A stretch of 64,000 bases of DNA from Hsuehochloa calcarea (Eukaryota; Streptophyta; Magnoliopsida; Poales; Poaceae): NCBI GenBank assembly GCA_036346395.1, contig CM070603.1, forward strand, positions 25,825,045-25,889,044, given 5' to 3'. Made by a program: the position numbers and the translations under genes. The notes under the pieces were generated by a model. The model saw nothing but the letters and a program-made list of their open reading frames with translations. It was not told where the DNA came from and made no database searches. Shown one piece after another: positions 38,263-50,516 of the stretch. Each line of letters opens with the position of its first letter. The first letter of the stretch is position 1.

Positions 38263-39863
38263 CATTACTATAAAACAAGTTATATTAGACGCCTCATCAT
38301 AGACGGTTTTTTGGAACCGTCTGTGCTGTAGTTATCACATATGGTTCCTTAAGAACCGTCTGTGATACGGACTTATCACAGACGATTCTTAAGAAGAACC
38401 ATCTGTGATAATCGCAGAGATCACAGACGGTTATTGTTAAGAACCGCCTGTGAATTAGCATAGATGATTCTATTTACAAATCATCTGTGATAGTGCAACG
38501 TCACAGATGGTTTTTATTAAAAACCGTCTATGATAGCTCCATAGATTAGAGACATTTTATATTAAAAATCATCTGTGACTTGGAATTTTCCATCTGTGAT
38601 GAGATACTTGGAATTTCAAGTCAAGGTAAAAATCCAAGTCACAGATGGTTTTTAATACAAACCGTCTGTGATGAGATATTTATCACAGACGGTTCGTATT
38701 AAAAATCATCTGTGATGAGATAGATACATATCACAGACGGTTCATGATACGAACTGTCTGTGATATATCGTCACAGATGGTTTTTGTATGAAACCGTCTG
38801 TGATTCGCAGCGCGGAAATTCAAAAAGAATTGAACGCGTACGCGGGAAGCAAAATGTTTTGGTGCTGTACTTATATATTGAACATTGGAGAAGGAGATCG
38901 AGGCGGAGGAGGACGCTACTAGGAGGGTGCGCAGGAGGAAGTCCATGAGAGCAGTGCCAAAGTCCGCTACTACGGCGGTGGCCGCAGACAAGGTGGTGGT
39001 GGCGGAGAGGAGGAGCACATGAGCTTAGCTTTGGTTCCGTCTCGTACTGATGCTACTCACGGTATGCGAACCTAATCTCTGTTGGTTCTTGTTAATTACT
39101 AATTTGACGAAATCATTTGCTCTAAATCACTGATTATTCTCTTGTTCTTCTTGTCTGGATAATTTTTATATCCATTCCTTTCTAATTGTTCTTGTATTTA
39201 ATCAAAGGAACTGATGTTGTGGAGCAGACTGGGTGGGAAGGTCTCTGTGAAAGGATCGGTGAATTGTTGATGTGGAAGAACGTCGCGAAATCAACACTCT
39301 AGTTCGGGCTGGGTTGCATGTTCTTCTTCTCTTGCTCCTTTTCAAGAGAGATCACCTTCAGGCATGCACAACCTGCTACACTTTTACCTGAAATTTCTGC
39401 TTTGTTGTATGTTTTGTTGTTGTTGTGACAATCTTGTAAAGAACAATGTTTGGTAAGTAATCGAAAATTTGTGATTGCTGAAATCTTAGGTATTGCATGT
39501 TCTTCTCTTCGGTGCTAAATATGACAGTCTGGTTACTGTATGGAGGCTTCTAGCCATAGGTACAATTCGATGCACAAAGAACTAGCCAATCATTCTTTGC
39601 ATGACCAGCAATTGATTGGTTTGGCTCAAAATCCAATTTTTTTTTAAACAGAAAAAACTATCACAAACGGTTCTTGTTCAGAACCATCTGTGAAACACAG
39701 ATGGTTGTGAACAAGAACCGTATGTGATAGTAATTATCACAGATGGTTTAAAAACCTTTTGTGATAACCGCCTGTTATCACAGATACATAAATCTAGACT
39801 GTTGAGAAAATCGTCTGTGATGTCGGTTTAGATTCGTTTGTGATGAGCCTTTGTGTAGTAGTG
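38263..39863. mobile_element. Non-autonomous CACTA element
   Basis: The right end, read inward, is CACTACTACACAAAGGCTCA; the left end CATTACTATAAAACAAG is a mutated match. The flanks are ACA on both sides, the expected 3-bp duplication. Both ends carry many copies of TCACAGACGGTT and its complement AACCGTCTGTGA as back-to-back palindromes, the subterminal repeats of this superfamily. The 1601-bp body has no transposase. Confidence 0.85.
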
Positions 39864-39872
39864 ACATTTTTC

Positions 39873-40126
39873 AATTATAAGATACTCCGATGTGACTTGA
39901 TTGAAAAAATTTCATTGCAACCTCTTATTTTTGCTATATACCTTTTTTCATATATAAAAGAAGTACGTACACAAATTTTGATATTTAATGATTTTTTTTT
40001 CATGCAACTCACTTTGGGATATCTTATAATCAATACTGAAGTATGCTCAAATGGAGAAAGATGTATCATCATACGATTTATATGGTATGAGAAGTGGGAG
40101 TACGTTTTCTCAAGAGTGTGTGTGTG

Positions 40127-40207
<81 letters not shown>

Positions 40208-40553
40208 CATTCGTTTCGCACTCTTGGGAATATGTACGCTCACTTCAATATACCACTTAAATGAACATATTATATTTATTTATCACTTTCAGTATACTTA
40301 AATACCAATTATAAGATACTCCAATGCGACTTGATTGAAAAAAAATTTGGAGTCCTTTTTTTTTTTTCTATATACCCTTTTCATATATAATAGAAGTATA
40401 TACACAAATTTTGCTATAAAAAATGAACTTTAATGAAATTTTTCATGAAACTCACTTTTAAGTATCTTATAATTATTATTGGAGTATGCTCAAATTGATA
40501 AAGATATATCATCATACAATTTAAGTGATATATAAGATATGGGAGTACGTACT
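39873..40553. repeat. Direct duplication of about 240 bp
   Basis: 39873-40105 and 40306-40553 share AATTATAAGATACTCC, the block around AGAAGT and ACACAAATTTTG, and a common end TGGGAGTACGT. The copies differ by small indels. A GT/TA microsatellite lies between them. Confidence 0.75.
40117..40205. repeat. (GT)n(TA)n microsatellite
   Basis: GTGTGTGTGTGTGTGTGT, then CTA and about 70 bases of TA. Likely unstable in length. Confidence 0.9.
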
Positions 40554-40734
40554 CCTAGAAGTACCACATACCATTTTCCAGGCTAGGTGTGACGCGCGTA
40601 TGTGCAATCCCACACGACCGACCCATCTACTGCAGAGGCGACGCAGAAACATTCGCGCCCGCAAGGATCTCGATCCGACGGTAAATATCAGGTGTCGTAA
40701 CAGTTATATATGTATCCCTTTTACCAGAGTTATA

Positions 40735-42171
40735 AAATCGGTCCGACCGGCCAGGTTCGGCGGTCAGACCGGTTTCCACTTGTTCTTCGGCCAACTTGAC
40801 ATTGTTGTATTTTGATTGTGTCTAGTGCATGAGTCTCAATGCTTTAATGTTGCATATTGCATGATTGAGCTAACGTGGGTCAAGTTGTGAAGAACTTGTT
40901 CCCGAAAACGATTTCTTTGTCTATTGCTGTGCAGGTGGCTTGCAGGTTAACGACTTCAACGGTGAGGAGGATCGGGACTAAGCTTGGAGAGCTGAGGTCC
41001 AGAACGATCATGGATGCCGGGTGGAGTTGTGTGACTCAAGCATGGTGCAGAATGGACAAGATGGTTCGAACGGGCAGTTCGTTGCAGCTGGTTGGATCAA
41101 GCGGCGCGGGGTCGGTGCAAGTGCCTTAGAGGTTCCGATGGGATTCGGATGGGAGAGACTTGCCGACATGATGAGAGCCGCTGATCAACCTACACGTGGT
41201 GAAACAGACGATTGCTTCAACTGTAATGTGTGTGTTTGTGTCCCGTGTGTTTTGGGCCTTAACGGGAGCCCATTAAATGAACACTCTCTAAACCCTAGCC
41301 TCTCACTATAAATAGAAAGGGGGAGTTGGAAAACCCCCTAAGCACTTCATTTGTAAAAACCCTAGTTAGGGTTAGGGTTTGGAGAGGAGTGGAGAGACTA
41401 GGCTCTAGAGAAGAGATTTGTGTGTGTGCTCTTGGATTGAGCTCTTGTCCTCCTTGAGGGAGTGGCTTTGCAAGCAACATCTTGAATCAATCAATAGATG
41501 CTTGTTCTAAGATGAGGTCTCATGTGTTTTCCTATCTCTTTTGGTGATTTTGGTGCTTACTTGATCCAGTTGTTTTTGGTTGGTCTCTTGACCTCTTTTA
41601 CCTTACTATGATGTGTGGGAATACTCCTAGGACCATCTAAATCACCAATCCCTCACTAGTAAGATTTGGATCAAGTTTTTCATTTTGCTAGGTTTTGAAC
41701 ACTCCCTTGGTAAAACCTAAAAAGATCAATTCTTTGACGTGGATCTGGACGATCGTCGCTAGGAATAGGTTCCAGATATCCTTAGGGAGGTGTGTTCCAA
41801 TTTTGGTCAAGTTTCATCGGTTGAATCAAAAGTTGGACCAATTCTCGTTTTGGTTTCGGGTGGTCTGCAGTGGTTCTGGACTGAATCGGTCCGACCGATT
41901 CTACAACGGCGGTCAGACTGCCAGCTATTCGGACCGCCAGCGTTCAGACCGCCAATTGGCTGTCGGTCAGACCGGTCTAGTGAGATCAATTCTCCATTAT
42001 TGAATCTTGTGTTTAAGGGGGTAATCGGATTCAGCACAAGGCTTCCTCTGTGCATTTACTGATCTTCTTAGCTTTCATAGCTATTGAAGAAAAGTGAGTG
42101 TTGAATTTGATTAAAGTCAAAAATTAAGAAAGCGTCTATTCACCCCCTCTAGTCGCCTTTCCGGTCGTACA
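40735..42171 (+). repeat. Solo LTR, 5'-truncated, forward
   Basis: It starts within GGTCCGACCGG text, contains GCTAACGTGGGTCAAGTTG (40869), a CTATAAATAG box near 41308, an ACCCTAGTTAGGGTTAGGG leader and the standard end (CTATTCACCCCC, CTAGTCGCC, GGTCGTACA). It is the cleanest forward example of the family found at 323-5337. No primer site follows its end, and it abuts the AGTAA-rich element. Confidence 0.75.
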
Positions 42172-42586
42172 GAAGTAAACATTTGTTTGTAGAACAGTAA
42201 ACGGTTTCACCGTAGACGATAAACACAAATTCAAAATGGATATATCGTGAAGGCAGTAATATAAAACATGCCATGCAGTAAACGGTTTCATCATAGACAA
42301 CAAATAGAAATTGAACCAGGTTTTTTTTTTGTATTTATATATGGCCAAACAACGTGGCTAGTCGCTTCTTACAAAGATTTAAAAAAGTAGAAACCTAGAT
42401 AATCAATGTTTTTCTAGTGGTGGAGGTAGCTTGCTATCTCTGTCTTCAAAACTGTGTAGGTGACGTCGTCGGGATCGGACGGTCCGGGATCAACGAACGA
42501 AACTTGAAATGCATCGACCCGCCGACGTGCACATTCGAGTGTCGTCTAAAGACGCTTTGACTGAAGAATCAAGTCGAATTGTACCC

Positions 42587-42952
42587 TTAGGCTCTCTTCC
42601 CTTGCTCGAGGGTCTCGGCAAGGTAGACTTGGTCGATCACCGCCTCGATGAAGCAGTTGAAGCGACAGTAATCTTCCAGGAGACTTGCAACGTCGTTTTG
42701 GAGGACCACGTCGATGGCGAGGTTAGCTCGCTGGAAGATGGAGACAACATAGAAGACACGGTAGAGGTGGACGTCCAGACGACAAAACATCGCCGACACG
42801 TGCCTCGACATAATGTTCGACAGAGGGGGTAGGACACCGTTAGTACATTCTCCCTCCGCTGCATCCGCCAGCGCACGACTGGAGAGGTGCTCATACATAA
42901 TGGGTAGGTAGGCCATCAACGCAGGCGTTAGGGGAGAATAGTGGGGAGCCAT
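42587..42952 (-). CDS. Hypothetical protein, 121 residues
   Basis: An open frame from ATG to stop begins MAPHYSPLTPALMAYLPIMY and includes VFYVVSIFQRANLAIDVVLQ and a Cys/Phe-rich stretch (YCRFNCFIEAVIDQVY). Amphipathic helices are likely. I do not recognise a family. It points away from the + strand gene of the same element and is flanked by AGTAA runs, so it may be the last exon of a divergent element gene. The lack of AGTAA motifs over most of it fits real coding sequence. Confidence 0.4.
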   Translation of the reverse strand: MAPHYSPLTPALMAYLPIMYEHLSSRALADAAEGECTNGVLPPLSNIMSRHVSAMFCRLDVHLYRVFYVVSIFQRANLAIDVVLQNDVASLLEDYCRFNCFIEAVIDQVYLAETLEQGKRA

Positions 42953-43848
42953 TTTTTAAACTCTTCTAGTTGTTGATGGAGGGTGGAAAAAGAGTAGAGC
43001 GACGTTATAATCCATCTTTCCGGTGGCAGATGATCATCCTTATAAAACAAGGAGTGACATTAGCGCACGAGACAAAGAGACACATCGGGAGTCGAAGTAG
43101 CAATTGATGTGCTTAAGGCATCGTTTGCTCGATGCTTAATAGAACCTTCTGCTTACACAGAATGTTGACAGTAAAAATGTACTTACAACTTAGTAAACCT
43201 AGTCGGCCATATAGTAATTAAGAAAACCAGATGCGTAATAGTAACATTACTAGCGCCATATAGTAAACACATTAAACCATTGCAGTAAAAGTATGAGGCG
43301 GTAATATCAACGTAATATGCAGTAATTGATACGAGCATTTATTGAATATAACCACTTATGTTTTTTCTCTTTTTTGAACAAGGGTGGAAGTCGCGTATAT
43401 TACGTGCGTGGGGGCCGCATCATCCGGGCCGTTTCCCTGCACTACAAAAAATTGTATCTTCTCTTTTCGGCGGCGCGCTCAACCCTCAAAGGAACGAAAA
43501 AGGCAAGGTCCCCGGCGAGCTATATCGGCCTGTATTCCCTCCATGAGCAGAGGCGATCTTTGTTTTCAGCACCCTCCAACCCACCTGCACCCCGAAGGTT
43601 AGGGAATATGACTGTTTCTTTTATTTTGGATTGCTTACTCTCTCACGAAGTGAAGTTTTCTAGGGTTTTGCATAGTAATTTACCCCTAGTTTTTCATAAT
43701 TTCTCGCTATACTGGGGTGATTTCTTCCTCCATATTTTTTGGAGCATTTTTTGGGATAGTTTTTCATATCCAGATTTTAAGTAAAACAAGTCCTCACATG
43801 CAATAATTCGTTGGATCTACTTTTTCATATCCAAATTTAAGTAAAACA

Positions 43849-46235
43849 ATGCCCGACGACGCACCCTCTAAGGTGGGCAAGATCACCATCGAGGGAAGCG
43901 AGTCGGCATTGGAGATTTACTGCGACCCTCCCAACCCGAACCCATCACCTCAAGAGCAGCAGTTGCATCTATCGTGGACGATTGCGTCGGTGTTTCTCGA
44001 AAGAAACATCAGAGCAAGAAGAGGAAAGTAGCGGTGCCTGTGATAGAGGACGTCATCGTGTTGTCGCCTCACGATGAGACCACCCACAATATTACAAAGG
44101 TACGTTTATGCACATATAGCAGTAAATGTGCAACATTTGTTACAGTAATTTGATAATATTATAGATTATTATCTTTTCCCCCATCAACAGTAAACACGAG
44201 TCATGCCTTCAGTAATTTGTAAACACATCATCAGTAAAAATGTTGTTACATCGAATGCAGGCTCTGCACGATGGGGGGAAGGGACCTTGGACGACGTGCA
44301 GCAAATGCACTCCCGCACTCGTTGTCGCAACCATCGGCGAGCTGACGATAGAGCAAGGGAATGAGGTCAAGAGGATGGGGTTCGACGGTCTGCTGAAGTT
44401 CAGCCTCGAGGGTTTGGAGAGGAGGGATATGCTTTGTTTCCTAATAGACAGGATTGATCCGTCTGAGATGGTCATCAGTACCGGCGGCGGAAGGAGCATC
44501 CCAATCACGCCTCACATCGTTAAGTGTGTCCTCGGGGCCCCTTGCGGCGGCGATGTGCGCCCGATGGTAACCAGTCGCGAGGACCTCGGTGGCCGGTGAA
44601 GCATCCATTGGGTACAACAGAACTCAAACATCAAGGCATCGACGTTGATCGAATGGATTAAGACCGGAGCACAGACGCTCTCGCGATGAGGTGTTTCTTC
44701 CTCATTGTCTTTAGCAAGCTCCCTTTTCCAACCATCAACATCAATATAACTAAGAAGGATGCTGTGATGACGAAGGAAATTGACAAATTAGCTGGCGTCA
44801 ACTGGTGCAAGGCAATCATTGACGACTTTCGGGAGTCCGTCCGCAACTAGAACAAAAAGAAGGACAACACCACAAAGTCTATCAGTGGATATGCCACCTT
44901 CGTGCTTGTAAGTTCTTTAGTAATCTTATTCGTTGCGTTTAGTATTTTACACATCCATAAGTAGTAAAATGTGTAGAGCAGGATCACAATAATTGTTAAC
45001 CCTAGATTCCAGTAAAACAGATCACACACATCAACAATTTTTATCACACACAAAACATAGTCTACCACATGTAGTAATAATATGTTTCAACTTTAGTAAA
45101 ACGAACACTAACCAGTAGTAGTGCCCCGCACGTATCGCATGCAGTAAACACATGAACAACGTTTAGTAATACATATTTTAACAAGCAGTAAGTTGTACAT
45201 GACATATATACTACCTCGACAACCTGAGGTGCGTCCACAGCATGGACACCATTGAGACTCCACGCGTTGCATACTTTACGTCCGCTCTCATCGACAAGAT
45301 AGTCACGGCCGATAAGACGAAGGCACCGGATGGCGTCGACACGTTCGGCAAGCTCAGCGTGAGTTACTTATGTTTGTCCGTAAGCAGTAAAATACGATGT
45401 TCATTTCAGTAATGTGATTAATGTACAACAATAATTCATTCATGTTGCTTGAATGGCAAGTTTAGGAGGGAGGGGACATGTTACTGGCACGGGGTGACGA
45501 CAATGCGACACCCACTGGAGTTACCCATACAACCCGTCGTGGGGCATTTCCCGAGTCTACATGTGCTTCTCAGCGACACTGTTGGATTGTTGGGCAAGGG
45601 GAAGCGTCGCCTGGCGATGGAGGCGTTGGAGAAGTTCGACGACGAAGCTGGGAGGGCAATGAGGCAAACGAAGAAGGCCATGGCACAAATACAGAGGACG
45701 CAAAACAAAATCAAGACATCGCAAATGAAGGTAGTCAGTGCCATCAGGAAGCTGCTCGGGGCAACAATTGCGTCTCGATCGGTGTCCCGCGCAAGCGGGG
45801 TAAAAAAGGTGAGGAGCGACAAGAAGGCGCAGGCGTTGGAGCATGTGGGCACAACCCCACACTAACACACGCAGTGTTCTTGGACTCTTCTGCGCAGCTG
45901 ACACATGAGGAGACCACAATACCATCTGCAGTAGAGTCACCGTCGTCGGTCGAGGTCACGACAGCCCCCACGCCTGTCGATAATGTCGTCCCAACAGCAG
46001 CATCGCCGTCTGCCCTAGCTTTGGAGACGGTAGCCCCCGCCCCAGAGTGTACAAAATCGTTTGCAACCCAAAAGCCGATAGAGCCCGCCACCCCAGCCGC
46101 AAACGTCGTTAGCACCAGCATCATCGCCTCCCCCGGTGCATCCAGGAGGTATCGTCTACGTCCGGCGTCGTCGTTGTTCCATCCGACCCAAGAAGAGGTG
46201 GAGGGAGACGGATCTCAAGGTATGCACCGTATAAT
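43849..46235 (+). pseudogene. Transposon-type multi-exon gene (Ulp1-associated N-terminal region)
   Basis: Apparent exons: 43849-44100 (MPDDAPSKVGKITIEG...; donor AAG|GTACG), 44261-44908 (acceptor ATGCAG), about 45217-45358 (donor AGC|GTGAG) and about 45463-46235. Exon 2 has EVKRMGFDGLLKFSLEGL, a LCFLIDRIDPSEM-like stretch, and IVKCVLGAPCGGDVRP. This pattern is typical of grass transposon proteins that precede a Ulp1-type C48 protease. Later parts read LRCVHSMDTIETPRVAYFT and a Lys/Gln-rich helix. Stops and shifts at about 44010, 44600 and 44848 break the frame, and no protease domain is present before the chromovirus at 47174. The function is inferred from pattern only. Confidence 0.5.
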
Positions 46236-46660
46236 AGTAAAACATTGTAATATACGCAGTAAATAGACGTAGTACACATGGTAAATAACAACACACATAG
46301 TAAACATACAAAGTGAACACAAGAGAGCGAGTAAGGTGCATGCAGTAATTTTGTGTTCATAATACAATAATCATTATTTACTGATTAAGTGTATATGGCC
46401 TCGCGTAGGCCAAGTGAGGAGGACACTTTAGCCCGCCACCTTGGCTGCAACGGCGCCAGCACCATTTTCGCCCCAGTGCATCTAGGAGGTTTCATCTACA
46501 TCCCAGGTCATCGCTGTTCCATCAGACGCAAGAAGAGGGGGGAGAGCGACCGACCTCAAGGTACGCACCGCATCATAGTAAAATATTATAACATGAGCAG
46601 TAAATAGATACAATATACATAGTAAACAACATCATACATAGTAAACTAACAAAGCGAACG
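46141..46660. repeat. Exon-plus-intron tandem duplication
   Basis: 46141-46320 recurs at about 46480-46665: CCAGGAGGTATCGTCTAC against CTAGGAGGTTTCATCTAC, then CAAGAAGAGG, TCAAGGTA(T/C)GCACC, and the same series of AGTAA motifs. The unit holds an exon end, its splice donor and the motif run, shifted by about 340 bp. Confidence 0.7.
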
Positions 46661-47173
46661 TAATAGAGAGAGCAAGGCACACACAGTAATTGTGTTTTGT
46701 TCAACAAGTAATCATTAAAGCAACATATAGTATTTTACTGATTAAGTGTATTGTTCTCGTGCAGGCGACGTAGAGTCAAGCATCGACAACATAATAGACT
46801 CAATCGAAGCTGACGCGATTCCAGGATTACACCCCGCCGCATACACAACATAGGCCCCAATCGTACCGGCGGTTGTGGCGGGCCACGAGTCACTTCTAGC
46901 ATCCCAGAGCAAACCAAGGTACCTAATGCAGTAAAATGCGTATGCATGGTCCAATAATGTTGCTCATTCTGCCAGTAATTCATATCTGATTTCTTTTTTT
47001 ATCGCAGGAGATAGTAAATGAGGGATCCATCGACATCCCATCGGAGCCCCGATAGTAAAGGAGCACACGGAGATAACGTCAAAGTAAAATATTCCTTTTT
47101 GCAGGCGTCAGTAAAGGAGACCGAAACCGTCGCACTGGAGGGGCCTCCGCTAGTAAAGGTGGTAGAGGAGGCC

Positions 47174-50100
47174 TGTAACATCCCAAATTTCAGAGCTTTA
47201 AAAAAATCTTTTAAATAGTACTAGTGAGAAAATTCACCATTTGGATTTATTTGAATATTAATTTGAAAAGCTTAATATGGACTTTAAGGACAAATTGATT
47301 TAATGAGCTTAATCCCAACATCAACAATTGTCAAAACCATTTTATTTAGATTCTATATGCTTGGTTATATTTTATAGAATTTTGGAATTTTCCAAAGTCA
47401 TTTGCTATTTTCTAATTGCTATTTGCATTTTGGATTTATTTAAAAGAAAAACATATTTTAAATCCTTGAACGATCGGGCGAAGCCCGACTATTCCTCGCC
47501 TCCCACTCCCATGACCCATTCCCGCCTTTGAGCCACTGGATCTCCGCCGCGTGTCCCCTTAGCGATCGCGCGCCGCTCATGCGCCATCGCCCGCCGCTCC
47601 CGGCCCTTGGATCCCGATCGTCCGGCTATCCGCTTCGCCGCGCCGCGCCGCCTCGTCTCTCTGTCAAGTGGGACCGCCGAGGCATCGTCTTTGCCACACC
47701 TTCGTCCGAGCCGCCGCGGCTGACAAGTGGGTCCCACCAAACACTTGTTCATCGTCTCCGTCGGGACTTCGTTCGAATCTTCCGCGCCGCCGCCGTCCTC
47801 GACATGGATTCTAGGGTTTCGGCCCTATTTAAAGCCGCGCCCGTGTCACGAGGATCGCATCCACTTCCGCCTTTTCGCCCACGACCTCAACCCTAGATCG
47901 TCGTCGTTTGCACGGAATCGAAGCTTCAACCTCAAGACCGCCGTGAGCCTCTTCGCCGGATTGCGCAGCCCACCGGGTGAGCCGGCCGCCACCGAGCCCA
48001 CCCTCGAGTTCGTCTCGCCAAGGGCAACCCGTGCGCAAGACGTTCGTTGCCTCTGAGGAAGCCCTACCTCGCCGCCGCCATCACCCGCGCCGCATCCTCG
48101 CCGCTCCTCGTGTCGCCGCCGCCGTTCGGTCATCTCCGCAAGAAGCGACCGCGTCACCCGAAATCGCCAGTCGACCGAGTCCGAGCGCGCACCTCCGCCA
48201 CCGCCGAGTCGCCGTCATCCGCCGCGATCCGTGGTCGCCGGAGTGTCGCCGTCGTTTTCCTCCGTGGTCGCCACGTGTGCGACCACCTCATCCTCGATCT
48301 TGGCGTGTCACTGCGTGGCCGCCACATCGGTAGCCGCGTGGCTCGATCCACCACACCTACTTCTCGGCTCGGAGGACCCATCCACCGTGGTAGAGGTCGA
48401 CAGTGGGGCCCACTGTCGACGGATTTTAATTAATTCCTTTTCCGGAAATTCTCTACGGCGCAAGCATTGCGCAATAATTCGATTTTCCTTTATAAAATTA
48501 ATTCGGAAATTCGAGAAAATCTAATTTAGGGTTTTATTGATTTTCCAATCTTCCAAAGCCCATATCTTTTGCATCCAAGTCCAATTGAGCCCATTCAAAT
48601 TTGTAAATTTATATAAAATTCAGATCTATTTAATTATGAATTTTATTTAATTTTTGGAGTTTGTTTTGCCTCTGTTATTTATTTGTTTTGTTTCTTTTGT
48701 CTCGTTTGCGAGTAGGCGTCGATATTGGGAATTTTGCGAAGAAGGAGCACCTCAAGACCAAGACCAATATCTAGATCTATTCCAAGGCAAGTTATACCTT
48801 TGATCATTTTGAACCAGCCAAAATACTTTGTTTCAATGTATTGCATTCTATTTCAAGTATTTATTTAAATGCTTTTGGGTGTAGTTATTAATCCAAATTG
48901 TTATGCCACCTTGTCTATTGTATGCCATGATCTTTTGTCACCCTAGGTTGATTAATTATTAGTTGGTATTATCGTAGCACCAACGTGGGTTGGTTAGATA
49001 CGATTAGGCCTTAGCCATGCCACGAGTCATCATTTCATGTGAGAGTTGCAATTATGAACTTGAATAAGTGATTATGGAACCGTGTGATGAATCTGTGTGT
49101 CTTTGTGTGCTATTACTCGTTGGTGGCATGTGTTGCACTTAATCAACGAGGTGGGAAAAGATTTAGGCGAGGCAAGTGGTGGATTCTGTGTGAATGGTGG
49201 ATCTGTGTGTTATAAACTTTGTGATTTGGGAAAAACCTGGAAGTCTTGCCTTGGTCAATTAAGGACTTAACTTTGTGCGCCATTGAACTGGGCCTTACTG
49301 TACGACCACATGCCTAGTATGGGCTGGGCCTGACTTAGTAAGTTATGGAGTCTTGACTTTGACAACTCAGGTTGTATTTAAGCTATGTGATGAAATTTGG
49401 AGGTGTGATATGTCACATCGCGGGACGTTTATTGCATCCTGTCCAATGGTGTGTGTCGCTCCAAGGGTGTGTGTACAAATTGACTGGCAGAAAGCACACC
49501 AGAGTGTCATTGTTTGAGATGAAGTCTCGAAAGGTTTTGTTGTGATCAACTCTGATCCGGTTGGTTTCATCGTGTGGGTAAAGTGTACAACCTCTGCAGA
49601 GTGTTTAAACCAATCTATTCGAATAGCCGCGTCCTCGGTTATGGACATGCTCGGGAATTTCACACGAGGGGTAGATTTTCATAAAACAATTGGGAAGGTT
49701 CAATTTGTGTGAGATAACTTGGGCATCTGTGTGAATAACTTGATTAGACTGTGTGTCCTTTGTGAAATCAATTGTTAAATTATTATTGTCTATTTGTTTT
49801 GAATTACGCTTTCAATCTATTATTTGTATTCAATTGCAAATGTTGCATTTCTGCAAAATAACCACAGAAGCCATTCCTTTGGAATAAGTCATCATGTATA
49901 AATGCATTACGTGGTATGACTTGCGAGTACGGTGTGTACTCACTCTTGCTAAATAAATCAATGAAGTGGAGGAGTCGTCTTTGCTTTTGAAGAGGAGTTC
50001 TCTGAAGGTTGAGCGTTAGGGTCTTGATCGATCGGTTGCTGTGGTAAATTGATGGGAGCCTCACGGAGTTTATTTCGTTTCATTGCTTTTATTTCTTTAT

Positions 50101-50301
50101 TGTCAGCCTTGCATGGCTTAATAAATGTAACACTCGACCATAAGGTCCCAACAGTTAATTGTTATTTAAAGTACTCGTTTATTCTTATATTCGTTGTATG
50201 GATGTGATATTTCATCAATGTTGACACTGTGTGCACTAGCGTGATCCTGGACTAGTGCAGAATACACAGAGGGTCCAGATTTGCATATTTGGGTCCCGAC
50301 A
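47174..50301 (+). repeat. 5' LTR of chromovirus 1
   Basis: It runs from TGTAACATCCCAAATTTCAG to GGGTCCCGACA. The GC-rich part at 47480-48420 includes a TATTTAAAG box (47826-47834). Small open frames in the GC-rich part are not supported as genes. Confidence 0.9.
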
Positions 50302-50305
50302 GAGG

Positions 50306-50318
50306 TGGTATCAGAGCC
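50306..50318 (+). promoter_or_regulatory. Primer binding site, initiator tRNA-Met
   Basis: TGGTATCAGAGCC starts four bases after the LTR end. It is the standard complement of the 3' end of plant initiator tRNA-Met. Confidence 0.9.
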
Positions 50319-50516
50319 ATACTGACTGTAGGTCTTGACCCTAGTTAGATTGGCCGTTCTTAGTGAGTCCAAAACTATTTTCTAAAGCAAAATTAACTTG
50401 CAAGATTAATTGAACTCTTTAACTCATCTCATGTCTCTCTTGACTCAACTACTGCTGAAATTCTTTCTCTCCCCGCTGTTTTAAAGTTGTTTTCATATCC
50501 TTGTCCATCTTGACAG

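Larger units (their letters stand above)
42172..47173. mobile_element. AGTAA-rich element with multi-exon transposon gene
   Basis: About fifty AGTAA motifs (mostly CAGTAAA or TAGTAAA) lie on the + strand, largely outside coding stretches, in runs spaced about 20-24 bp: for example 43161-43320, 44120-44235, 45072-45190, 46227-46300 and 46578-46640. A transposon-type gene lies among them. Left and right termini are not seen: a solo LTR abuts on the left and a chromovirus interrupts on the right. The superfamily is not determined. Confidence 0.6.

Noticed and set aside
38280..38800. Regularly spaced TCACAGACGGTT copies considered as a CRISPR-like array
   Set aside because: Copies alternate in orientation, spacing is irregular and they sit at the ends of a CACTA element; this is plant nuclear DNA.
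42405..42422. TTTTTCTAGTG, resembling the other end of a CACTA element
   Set aside because: It has no partner at a sensible distance with a matching target duplication.
42509..42832. Plus-strand frame of 107 codons opposite the hypothetical minus-strand gene
   Set aside because: The minus-strand frame is longer and has more protein-like composition, so the plus frame is probably its shadow. The choice is not certain.
43439..43475. CACTACAAAAAATTG, resembling a CACTA terminus
   Set aside because: No matching inverted end with a 3-bp duplication was found nearby; a single short match is not enough.
47489..48524. Several long GC-rich frames on both strands
   Set aside because: They lie wholly inside the chromovirus LTR, change between LTR copies and show no domain.
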